A stretch of 35,905 bases of DNA from Clostridia bacterium (GTDB lineage Bacteria > Bacillota > Clostridia > Christensenellales > Borkfalkiaceae): the NCBI GenBank assembly GCA_900770185.1, contig CAAGJM010000031.1:1-35905 (forward strand), given 5' to 3'. The notes beneath the pieces were generated by a model. That model ran no database searches, was not told the DNA's origin, and was given only the letters and a program-made list of their open reading frames with translations. Of this stretch, positions 21,812-29,247 are shown one piece after another. Both the position numbers and the translations under genes were made by a program. Every line of letters starts with the position of its first letter. The first letter of the stretch is position 1.

Positions 21812-23473
21812 ATGAAGAAAAAAATTTTGATTTTCAACGTTGCCATAATAGCGTTGTCGCTTATATTCGCATTCATATCGGGCATAAAAATAACCCAGAA
21901 CTCACAGTACCAAACCGCCGCACGCGAAGTTATAGCCTTAACCCGCGCTTACAGCGCAAACTATAACGAAAACGTTGCTAAAAACGTCCCCCAAAACGTG
22001 CGCGTAACGGTTGTCGACAGCGATTTCAAGGTGATTGCGGATAGCAAAGACGCGTCTATCGTCGGCACTATGCACGACAGTAGAGAAGAACTAACCGCCG
22101 CCATAATCGGCGAGCCTAAGGTTGTTACCCGTTACAGCGGCACCCTTAACGAAGATATGGTTTACTACGCCGAAAAGGTCGATATAGACGGCGGCTTTGT
22201 GCTTGTCCGCGTGGCGATACCCGTCGAAAGCGTTAAGGGTTACGTGTTAAACACCGCGGGATACATGGCGCTCACTTTGATATTCGCCCTTCTTGCGGCG
22301 TTCATAGCAAGCCTTTTAATAAACGCAAACCTTTTAAAACCGCTGGAAACAATAAAAAACAATCTCGGCGCGATTGCGGACGGAAAGCGCGCGGATAAGC
22401 CGCTCGCCATAAAAGACAAAGACTTGAAAGAAGTTTACGGCGAGATTGACGAAATATCCGACAAATTGCAAAATACCTTTACCGAATTAAAGGGAGAGCG
22501 CGAAAAACTGAACTACGTTTTATCCAACGTAACCGACGGGATAATAGTGCTTGAACAAAACGGGGATATAAGCGTTATAAACGCCGCCGCAAAAGAGTTT
22601 TTGAAAATTCCCGACGTTACCGGTAAGCCTTATTACACCCTTTCGGTCGACGAAGGTTTTACTTCCGCAATTAAAGCCGCCGTTTCGGAAAGGGAGGTGC
22701 GCGAAACGGAGTTTTCCGCTTACGGAAAGTACTATTCGGTAAGCGTCAAGCCGCTTGACGGGGGATACGCCGTCGTCGTTTTGAACGATATAACGAGCGC
22801 GAAACTCGCCGAAAAGACCCGTTCGGAATTTTTTGCGAACGCTTCGCACGAACTGAAGACCCCGCTTACCGCGATAAAAGGCTTCAACGAAATTTTATTT
22901 ATGACGTCGAGTGACGAAAAAGCGAAAGAGCTGTCCGAAAAGATCGGCGCGCAGGTGGATAGAATCGTTAAACTTATCAACGATATGCTCGCGCTTTCAA
23001 GGCTTGAAACGGAAGATAAGCCCGTGAACGAAACGGTTGATTTGGGCGAGGTTTTGCAGTCGGTCAAAGACGAACTTACCCCCCTTGCCGACAAAAACAA
23101 AGTGAAGTTGAGCGTCGCGGGCGGTGGAAAGGTTAAAATGAGCGGCCGCCACGCCGAAGAGCTCGTTAAAAACCTGCTTGAAAACGCCGTGAGGTATACG
23201 GGCGGCGGAGGTTACGCCAAGGCAACCGTTGAAAAAACGGGCGATAAACTTATTTTAACCGTCGAAGACGACGGTATCGGCATAGCCGACGAAGATAAAG
23301 AGAGAATTTTCGAGCGGTTTTACCGCGTCGATAAGTCGCGCTCGCAAAAAACCGGCGGCACAGGTTTAGGTTTAGCGATAGTCAAGCATATCTGCAACCT
23401 TTACGGGTTTAAATTCGCTTTGACGAGCAAACTCGGCGTAGGGACTAAGATTGTCGTCGAATTACCCGCTTAA
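21812..23473 (+). CDS. phoR: Phosphate regulon sensor histidine kinase
   Basis: Membrane sensor kinase, 553 residues. Two membrane spans (about 5-25 and 151-171) flank a ~125-residue extracytoplasmic domain. Then come HAMP (~172-225), a PAS domain (~233-325), the HisKA dimerisation helix with phospho-accepting H346 (FFANASHELKTPLTAIKGF) and a HATPase with N box LVKNLLENAVRYT, DDGIGI and GGTGLGLAIVKH. This is the domain order of B. subtilis PhoR. It is separated from phoP by 125 bp containing a possible -10 (TATAGT, 21789-21794), and no ribosome site precedes the ATG, so it may be expressed partly from its own near-leaderless transcript. Confidence 0.92.
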   Translation: MKKKILIFNVAIIALSLIFAFISGIKITQNSQYQTAAREVIALTRAYSANYNENVAKNVPQNVRVTVVDSDFKVIADSKDASIVGTMHDSREELTAAIIGEPKVVTRYSGTLNEDMVYYAEKVDIDGGFVLVRVAIPVESVKGYVLNTAGYMALTLIFALLAAFIASLLINANLLKPLETIKNNLGAIADGKRADKPLAIKDKDLKEVYGEIDEISDKLQNTFTELKGEREKLNYVLSNVTDGIIVLEQNGDISVINAAAKEFLKIPDVTGKPYYTLSVDEGFTSAIKAAVSEREVRETEFSAYGKYYSVSVKPLDGGYAVVVLNDITSAKLAEKTRSEFFANASHELKTPLTAIKGFNEILFMTSSDEKAKELSEKIGAQVDRIVKLINDMLALSRLETEDKPVNETVDLGEVLQSVKDELTPLADKNKVKLSVAGGGKVKMSGRHAEELVKNLLENAVRYTGGGGYAKATVEKTGDKLILTVEDDGIGIADEDKERIFERFYRVDKSRSQKTGGTGLGLAIVKHICNLYGFKFALTSKLGVGTKIVVELPA

Positions 23474-23502
23474 ATTGCCTTTTAGGCTAAAAATTCTTGC
23501 GT

Positions 23503-23794
23503 AGGGAAAACATTCCTTATCACTAACTACCTAAAAGGCGTCTTTTTAGCCCTTTTCCGCAACCGTTCGTTCGCAGTACGTTCAGTACAGCCACTCTCGC
23601 GCTTGCGAAAAATCATCTAAAAATGCGCTCTTTTAGGTGCAAAGCATTTTTGCGGTGAAGAAATCGCCGCTTGCGGTGCGGTTTTTGCAAGGCAAACGAC
23701 CGAAATAGTACTTGCCGTACATTGACGGGAGTTTAACACAGCAAAAGCCGATTTATGCCCGCAAAAATAGTTAGTGATAAAGAGTGTTTTCCCT
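23503..23794. mobile_element. Miniature inverted-repeat element, 292 bp, TA-flanked
   Basis: Terminal inverted repeats of 25 bp (23503-23527 and 23770-23794) match at 23 positions; they begin AGGGAAAACA and end inward with TATCACTAAC. TA at 23502-23503 and 23794-23795 can be read as the target duplication. No protein is encoded. The right half is homologous, inverted, to the element at 13858-14062. The complete ends suggest this is the more intact copy. Confidence 0.75.
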
Positions 23795-24578
23795 ATGTTT
23801 TGTTAAACGCCGCTCGCAGTACGAAAAGGTACTGTTTCGGGCATTTGCCGTGAAAGTATTGATTAGCAAAAATATCCCCGAATGCTCGGAACTCCAAGCG
23901 TTCGGGGGTTTTATAGTAATTGTTTTTCGATTAGTAGCGCATTACCGCTACTAATCGCTATTCGTTGATTGTCATATTGAGCTTCAGCGAAATATCTCGC
24001 GGAAGCGAAAACACGCTTAAACGCGGGCAAGATTCATAAAACCACACAAATTTAACGTAGGGCAGGGGCTTGCCCCTGCCGTTTTTTATGCGGAAATTTT
24101 TTTATAGGATTAGTCAATCCCCCTGCCGCCGCTTATTATCGTCGGCTTCCCCCTTTTAACAAGTGGAGCAAGGGTGGGCGCGCTCTATCCACAACGGTAT
24201 GTCGTGGCGCCGTCTCTTACGGGTTGTTGTTCATAAAATCACAACCTACTCTCGTCATGTTGGCGTAGCGAGTTAAAAACTTTGCTTGCAAGGAGTTTTT
24301 AACGACAGCAAGTATAAGGCGATTGCATTTGTTGAAACAAATGCAAAAAACGGCAGTTTTTACGCGTAAGCGTTAATCGCCGAATAGCGAAGCGTAAGCG
24401 TAGTCGAAACATCCAGCCGTCAGGCGCATTTTAATATTGAACACGCTTCGCTGGATCTTTCGCTCATCGCTCAGGATGACGGTAAGTGGCGTTGCTTACA
24501 AAAAGCAAGCGATGCTTGCCGCTTCCGCGGGGATTCTTCGTTTCGCTGTCGCTACACTCAGAATGACAGTGAAATAAT
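23795..24578. repeat. Repeat-rich intergenic region
   Basis: No gene supported. It holds a degenerate internal piece of the inverted-repeat element (about 23803-23865), a hairpin AAAAATATCCCCGAATGCTCGG-like unit (ATCCCCGAA...TTCGGGG, about 23873-23908), a TCATATTGAGCTTCAGCG unit (23970-24010), the GGCAGGGGCTTGCCCCTGCC hairpin repeat (24063-24082), a CCCCCTGCCGCC unit (24119), a stretch related in inverted orientation to 6475-6575 (24250-24430), and a repeat (24505-24596) that runs into the TetR gene. Confidence 0.65.
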
Positions 24579-25199
24579 CTAACCACTATCCGCTACCTGC
24601 TGATTTTCAAACAATCCGGTTATAATTTGTTCGACTTCCGCTTTCATGGCGGGGTAGTTTATATAATCGTGCTTGTCAAAAGTAACTTCGTGAGAGTACG
24701 ACTGGATAAGGTTCATCGAAAGGTGCACCTTTTCGGTCAAATGTTCGCCCGCGATGTTCAATTCTTTAAACTTGCCGATGACCGCTTTCGTGATAACGTC
24801 TTCAAGCCGAATAAACTCGTCGCCCACGGCTTTATCGCTCGAAGTAAGCGAGTGAAGAGCGTTGTGAAGGTGGGCGTTTTCTTTATGCAGTTTAATTGCA
24901 AGGTTTAAAATTTTGTCGATAAAAGCGGGGTAGTTTATCGGTGCGGACAGTTCGTTCACGCACGCCAAAGCAGGCTCCGCCACTTTATCTATATATATAT
25001 TTAAGACGTAAAGCAAAATGTCGCGCTTGTCTTTAAAGTAACTGTAAACTATTCCCGTGGAAACGCCCGCGCGCTTTGCAATATCCGTCGTGTTCGTGCC
25101 GTAGTAGCCCGCTTCCGAAAAAATTTCGTAACTTGCGTCTATTATCTTATTCTTTTTTTCAATCGAACGTTCTTGGTTCGGTTCGCGTATCGCTTTCAT
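24579..25199 (-). CDS. TetR family repressor, probable regulator of feo operon
   Basis: 206 residues from the ATG at 25199. The N-terminal helix-turn-helix is clear (IIDASYEIFSEAGYYGTNTT, then AKRAGVSTGIVYSYFKDK); the C-terminal ~140 residues are the usual helical ligand domain. A further in-frame ATG at 25211 overlaps the -10 box of its own promoter and cannot be the start. It is divergent from feoAAB, and two identical-arm palindromes in the shared control region are its likely operators. The last residues (about VADSG) are encoded by the dispersed AGCGGATAGTGGTTAG repeat, so the C-terminus was probably altered by repeat insertion. The signal sensed is unknown; iron-related stress is only inferred. 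Confidence 0.85.
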   Translation of the reverse strand: MKAIREPNQERSIEKKNKIIDASYEIFSEAGYYGTNTTDIAKRAGVSTGIVYSYFKDKRDILLYVLNIYIDKVAEPALACVNELSAPINYPAFIDKILNLAIKLHKENAHLHNALHSLTSSDKAVGDEFIRLEDVITKAVIGKFKELNIAGEHLTEKVHLSMNLIQSYSHEVTFDKHDYINYPAMKAEVEQIITGLFENQQVADSG

Positions 25200-25209
25200 A
25201 ACGCTTTTC

Positions 25210-25238
25210 ATTATACATTATCGGCGCAAAAAAAGCAA
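25210..25238 (-). promoter_or_regulatory. Promoter of the TetR gene, predicted leaderless mRNA
   Basis: Minus-strand TTGCTT (25238-25233), 17-base spacer, TATAAT (25215-25210). The predicted start near 25203 is four bases before the ATG at 25199. Confidence 0.6.
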
Positions 25239-25257
25239 CCGTTTAAAAAAATTTATG

Positions 25258-25279
25258 AATATGAAAAAAACTTCATATT
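25258..25279. promoter_or_regulatory. Operator O1 of the feo control region
   Basis: Perfect palindrome of arms AATATGAA and TTCATATT with a 6-base centre, just upstream of the feo -35 box. The arms and spacing are identical to O2. Confidence 0.75.
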
Positions 25280-25284
25280 TTTGC

Positions 25285-25313
25285 TTGACAATAAAAAACA
25301 GATGCGCTAATAT
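25285..25313 (+). promoter_or_regulatory. feo promoter: Sigma-A promoter of the feo operon
   Basis: TTGACA (25285-25290), 17-base spacer, TAATAT (25308-25313), start near 25320. It is bracketed by the two operators, whose centres are 64 bp apart (about six helical turns), an arrangement that would let bound repressors block the promoter cooperatively or by looping. Confidence 0.8.
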
Positions 25314-25321
25314 ATTGTTGA

Positions 25322-25343
25322 AATATGAAAAAACATTCATATT
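25322..25343. promoter_or_regulatory. Operator O2 of the feo control region
   Basis: Arms AATATGAA and TTCATATT with a 6-base centre, lying at about +3 to +24 of the feo transcript, a position suited to repression. Confidence 0.75.
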
Positions 25344-25385
25344 CATAATCTCGCCCGCATAATTTAAGGGCGAAAGGAGCGAATT

Positions 25386-25598
25386 ATGCCGATAGTATTA
25401 GCGCCGCTTAACGTTCCGCTTAAAGTCGTTAAAATTGCGGCGGACGATAAGCTTAAAAAGCATCTTGAAAGTTTAGGGATAACCGTTGACGGAGAATTGA
25501 CGGTGCTTAGTTCTTCGGGCGGCAGCACGGTTTGCAAAATTAAAGACGGAAGAATCGCTTTAGACAGCGAACTTTCGACTAAAATATTCGTTGCGTAA
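25386..25598 (+). CDS. feoA: FeoA domain protein 1
   Basis: Small cytoplasmic SH3-fold protein of the ferrous iron transporter, 70 residues, typical FeoA length. It contains the family pattern with the central LGI (HLESLGITVDGELTVLSSSG) and a C-terminal basic/hydrophobic strand. AAAGGAG precedes the start. First gene of the feo operon; FeoA proteins are thought to modulate FeoB. Confidence 0.88.
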   Translation: MPIVLAPLNVPLKVVKIAADDKLKKHLESLGITVDGELTVLSSSGGSTVCKIKDGRIALDSELSTKIFVA

Positions 25599-25638
25599 AA
25601 ACGCGACAAAAGAAGGGTAACTAAAAGGAGAAACATAT

Positions 25639-25872
25639 ATGGAAAAGACACTCGACACGTTTACCGTCGGCGAAAGCGGAGTTGTTAAAGCCGTCCTCGG
25701 CGAGGGTAAAATCAAGCGCAGACTTTTCGACATGGGCATTACGCCCGGCGCGGAAGTGTATATGCGCAAAAAAGCACCGCTCGGCGACCCCATCGAAATA
25801 ACCGTCAGGGGATATGAACTTACGCTTCGTAAAACCGAAGCCGTATGCGTTAAAACGGAGGTTAAAAAATAA
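25639..25872 (+). CDS. feoA: FeoA domain protein 2
   Basis: Second, divergent FeoA paralogue, 77 residues. It shows the canonical RRLFDMGITPGAEVYMRKKAP and GDPIEITVRGYELTLRKTEA motifs and is closer to textbook FeoA than the first copy. AAAAGGAG precedes the start. The stop codon TAA shares its last A with the feoB ATG (TAATG), so the two are translationally coupled. Two FeoA genes before feoB are common in Clostridia. Confidence 0.94.
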   Translation: MEKTLDTFTVGESGVVKAVLGEGKIKRRLFDMGITPGAEVYMRKKAPLGDPIEITVRGYELTLRKTEAVCVKTEVKK

Positions 25873-28190
25873 TGAAAAGATTTGCTTTGGCGGGCAACCC
25901 GAACTGCGGAAAGACTACTTTATTCAATAGTCTTACGGGTTCGACCGCACACGTCGGCAACTGGCCGGGCGTAACCGTAGATAAGCGCGACGGCGTATAC
26001 AAAAAATGCGCCGAACCCGTCGCCGTCGTAGATTTGCCGGGCATTTACTCCCTTTCCCCCTACACTCCGGAAGAAGTAATCGCCCGTAACTACATCATCA
26101 ACGAAAAGCCCGATTGCGTCATCAACATAGTTGACGCAACGAACCTCGAGCGTAACCTTTACTTAACCACTCAGATTATGGAAATCGACGTGCCGATGGT
26201 CGTCGCTCTCAACATGATGGACGCGGTTGAAAAAGCGGGGGATAAAATCGACGAAAAAACGCTTGAAGAGCGTTTAGGCGTACCCGTAGTTAAAATATCC
26301 GCGCTTAAAGGTTCAGGACTTAAAGAACTTATGGATAAAGCCTACAACGAAAGCAAAAAAATCCGCGTAGGTCAGACCGTCCTCGAATACTCTCCCCTTG
26401 CGCACCTTATCGGCGACGTAACCATCGCCCTTAAAGGTCAGAACGTCAAAAACCCCTTGTTCCACGCGGTTAAACTCGTCGAAAACGATTCTTTGGAAGT
26501 TAAAATGCACAAAGACGCGCTTCCGATGATTAACGAATTTAAAGCTACTTATAAGGACGACGTATTCGGAACGGACTTCGAAGCGATAGTTGCGGACGGC
26601 AGATATAAATACATATCCAAAAACTTCGCTCCCGTCGTTTCCCACAAAGACAAAAACAAATTCAGAACGACTAAGTCTGATAAAGCGGATAAAGTTTTAA
26701 CTCATAAAATATGGGGTATTCCCATTTTCCTCGTTATTTTGTTCGCTATATTCCACTTAACCTTCTCCGAAAACCTTTTGTGGCTCGGTTCCATCTTTAA
26801 AATGCCGAGCCTGGAAGAATTAGGGCTTTTAACGGAAGAGGGCGACCCGATTAACTTCGGCGTAAAACTTCTTTCTTGCGTATACGACGGGGCAGTGTTC
26901 TCGCCGGGCGTTATCGTCAATAACCTTTGGAACGAAATAATCGTCGGCGAATTGTTCGGCTTAATTAAAACCGGCATAGAAGCAACTGGCATGGCAGACT
27001 GGGCAATCGGTCTTATCAACGACGGTATTATCGAAGGCTTGGCTGCGGTTCTTTCCTTCCTTCCTCCGATTTTGGTACTCTTCCTCTTCTTCTCTATTTT
27101 GGAAGACTCGGGCTACATGGCGCGTATAGCGTTCATTCTGGACAGAATGTTCAGAAAGTTCGGCTTGTCGGGCAGAGCGTTTATGCCTATGATAATGGGC
27201 TTCGGCTGCTCGGTTCCCGCAATGATCAACACCCGTACCCTTGCGGACGAGAAAGAAAGGACGGCTACCGTCAGGGTTATCCCCTTCTTCTCGTGCGGTG
27301 CTAAACTGCCTATCTTAACTGCCGTCGCAGGCGGAATAGTTGCTTGGTTCGGCATCGGTAACGCAGACCTTATAACTTACGCAATGTATCTTTTAGGTAT
27401 AGTTACCGCTATCGCAAGCGTGCTTTTGATGCGTTCCACCACTTTAAAAGGCGAAACGCCCCCGTTCATAATGGAACTTCCGGCATACCACATGCCTCAG
27501 TTCAAAAATTTAATGGCGCACCTTTGGGATAAAACGAAACACTTCGTTAAAAAAGCGTTCACCATTATTCTTGCTTCCACTATCGTTATCTGGGTACTTA
27601 CTCACTTCTCGTTCAGCTGGAAATTCCTTGCGGACGAAGAAATCAACCAAAGTATTCTTGCAAACGTAAGTATGCTCGTTCAACCCTTGTTCACGCCGCT
27701 CGGCTTCGGTAGCCAGCTCGGCAAATACGGTTGGGTGTTTGTGGTTGCCGCGGTTGCGGGTCTTATCGCAAAAGAAAACGTTATCGCAACGTTCGCAACC
27801 CTTGCTTCCTGCCTGGTAGCGGTCGCTAACCTTAACGTAGGCGGTCTCGATATCGCGGCGGAAGACGGCGTTGACGCCGTTCAGGCAATGATACTTGCAA
27901 CCAACGTTTCCGTTCCCGCGCTTCTTGCGTTCATAGCGTTCAACATGACGACTATTCCGTGCTTCGCGGCGGTGGGTACCGCAAAAGCGGAACTCGGCGC
28001 AAAGAGTTTCAAGTGGACGCTCGTGTTCTGGGTAGTTGCTTCCTACTTAGTTGCGGCTATGGTTTACACCATCGGCAGCGCACCTTGGTCGATAGCTGTC
28101 TGGGCGGCGGTAATCGCGCTTGTCATCTTCGCGATAGTTATGTACAACAAAGGTAAAATCAACCTTAAATTTAAAAAGAAGGGAGCGTAA
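25872..28190 (+). CDS. feoB: Ferrous iron transporter FeoB
   Basis: Main iron(II) permease, 772 residues. The N-terminal G domain (1-~165) has G1 GNPNCGKTT, G3 VDLPGIYSL and G4 LNMMD; a helical spacer domain follows to ~275. The membrane part has two Gate domains with the conserved SGYMARIAFILDRMFRKFGL, GFGCSVPAM (metal-path cysteine) and SCGAKLPI motifs, and a C-terminal run of spans ending in a lysine-rich tail. No truncation. Expression is probably under the divergent TetR protein; no Fur box was recognised. Confidence 0.97.
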   Translation: MKRFALAGNPNCGKTTLFNSLTGSTAHVGNWPGVTVDKRDGVYKKCAEPVAVVDLPGIYSLSPYTPEEVIARNYIINEKPDCVINIVDATNLERNLYLTTQIMEIDVPMVVALNMMDAVEKAGDKIDEKTLEERLGVPVVKISALKGSGLKELMDKAYNESKKIRVGQTVLEYSPLAHLIGDVTIALKGQNVKNPLFHAVKLVENDSLEVKMHKDALPMINEFKATYKDDVFGTDFEAIVADGRYKYISKNFAPVVSHKDKNKFRTTKSDKADKVLTHKIWGIPIFLVILFAIFHLTFSENLLWLGSIFKMPSLEELGLLTEEGDPINFGVKLLSCVYDGAVFSPGVIVNNLWNEIIVGELFGLIKTGIEATGMADWAIGLINDGIIEGLAAVLSFLPPILVLFLFFSILEDSGYMARIAFILDRMFRKFGLSGRAFMPMIMGFGCSVPAMINTRTLADEKERTATVRVIPFFSCGAKLPILTAVAGGIVAWFGIGNADLITYAMYLLGIVTAIASVLLMRSTTLKGETPPFIMELPAYHMPQFKNLMAHLWDKTKHFVKKAFTIILASTIVIWVLTHFSFSWKFLADEEINQSILANVSMLVQPLFTPLGFGSQLGKYGWVFVVAAVAGLIAKENVIATFATLASCLVAVANLNVGGLDIAAEDGVDAVQAMILATNVSVPALLAFIAFNMTTIPCFAAVGTAKAELGAKSFKWTLVFWVVASYLVAAMVYTIGSAPWSIAVWAAVIALVIFAIVMYNKGKINLKFKKKGA

Positions 28191-28195
28191 AGATT

Positions 28196-28360
28196 ATGGG
28201 AGTCGCTGAAATTATTCTTATCGTGTTCTGCGCAAGCGTAGTTGTCGGCGTAATAATATCTTCCGTCATCAGAAAAAAACAGGGCAAATGCTCGGGTGAC
28301 TGCGGCGGAGATTGTTCGCACTGTCACTCTTGCGTACACAAAGAGCCTAAACGCAAATAG
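28196..28360 (+). CDS. FeoB-associated Cys-rich membrane protein
   Basis: 54-residue protein that starts 6 bp after feoB, with a GGGAG ribosome site. One N-terminal membrane span (about 5-25, EIILIVFCASVVVGVIISSV) is followed by a basic stretch and a short tail with CSGDCGGDCSHCHSC, i.e. five cysteines and histidines able to bind metal. This matches the small FeoB-associated Cys-rich family, found after feoB in many Bacillota and thought to play the part of FeoC. Exact role unproven. Confidence 0.88.
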   Translation: MGVAEIILIVFCASVVVGVIISSVIRKKQGKCSGDCGGDCSHCHSCVHKEPKRK

Positions 28361-28363
28361 TTT

Positions 28364-28395
28364 AAAAACGCTTCCGAAATTTCGGAAGCGTTTTT
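28364..28395 (+). terminator. Intrinsic terminator of the feo operon
   Basis: Perfect inverted repeat with 16-base arms centred on AAATTT (AAAAACGCTTCCGAAA and its complement), ending in a T run. Confidence 0.92.
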
Positions 28396-28541
28396 ATTAT
28401 TTAGCGATTAGTGAAAAAACGACTTATATCCGACCGCATTTTAGCGGAAGGAGCAAGCCCCTTTACTACGTTAAGGTTTTCGGGTTCCGATTGGCCTTAC
28501 CCCCCATTTGCTTTTAACAATATAAATAAACAGGAGAAGTT

Positions 28542-29246
28542 ATGGAAAATATAGTAGTATTAAAAAACGTCAGCCGCGTATACACGAGCGGAGACCACGA
28601 ACTTAAAGCGCTTGACGGCGTTGATTTAACTCTTGAAAGGGGCAAATTCGTCGTCGTTTTGGGACCGAGCGGCGCGGGCAAATCGACCTTACTGAACCTT
28701 CTCGGCGGGCTCGATACGCCCACGAGCGGAAAAATAGTAGTCGACGGTACGGACATTTCGACTTTAAGCGGCGACGACTTGGCGAAATATCGTGCCGAAA
28801 AAGTAGGCTTCGTGTTCCAGTTTTATAACCTTATCCCCACCCTTACGGTTAAGGAAAACGTCGCGCTCGTAAAAGAAATTGCAAAAAACGCCTTTCCCGC
28901 CGAAAAACTGCTTGAAGAAGTCGGGCTTTCCGACCACCTTAACAACTTCCCGTCGGAGCTTTCGGGCGGCGAACAGCAAAGGGTTTCTATCGCGCGCGCG
29001 CTTTCAAAAAACCCCGAAATAGTGCTTTGCGACGAGCCTACCGGCGCGCTTGACAGCGAAACCGGCGTGACCGTTTTAAAACTTTTGCTTAAAATGGCTA
29101 AAAACTACGGCAAAACTATAATAATAGTTACCCATAACCAGAACATTGCCAAAATGGCAGACGTTGTCGTCAGGGTTAAAAACGGCAAAATCAAATCGGT
29201 TGAAAACGTCGAAACCCCTTTGACCGCCGACCAGGTGGAGTGGTAA
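28542..29246 (+). CDS. ABC transporter ATP-binding protein (MacB/LolD-like)
   Basis: 234-residue ATPase, the subfamily that works with FtsX-type permeases. Walker A GPSGAGKST, FVFQFYNLIPTLTVKENV Q-loop region typical of MacB/LolD/SalX, signature LSGGEQQRVSIARAL, Walker B VLCDEPTGALD and H-loop VTHNQ are all intact. AGGAG lies before the start. The next gene begins one base after its stop, so the two form a transporter. Substrates of this class include lipids, peptides and antimicrobial peptides. Confidence 0.93.
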   Translation: MENIVVLKNVSRVYTSGDHELKALDGVDLTLERGKFVVVLGPSGAGKSTLLNLLGGLDTPTSGKIVVDGTDISTLSGDDLAKYRAEKVGFVFQFYNLIPTLTVKENVALVKEIAKNAFPAEKLLEEVGLSDHLNNFPSELSGGEQQRVSIARALSKNPEIVLCDEPTGALDSETGVTVLKLLLKMAKNYGKTIIIVTHNQNIAKMADVVVRVKNGKIKSVENVETPLTADQVEW

Positions 29247-29247
29247 T

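Noticed and set aside
25199..25211. TetR start at 25211
   Set aside because: That ATG overlaps the -10 box TATAAT of the gene's own promoter, so it would not be in the mRNA.
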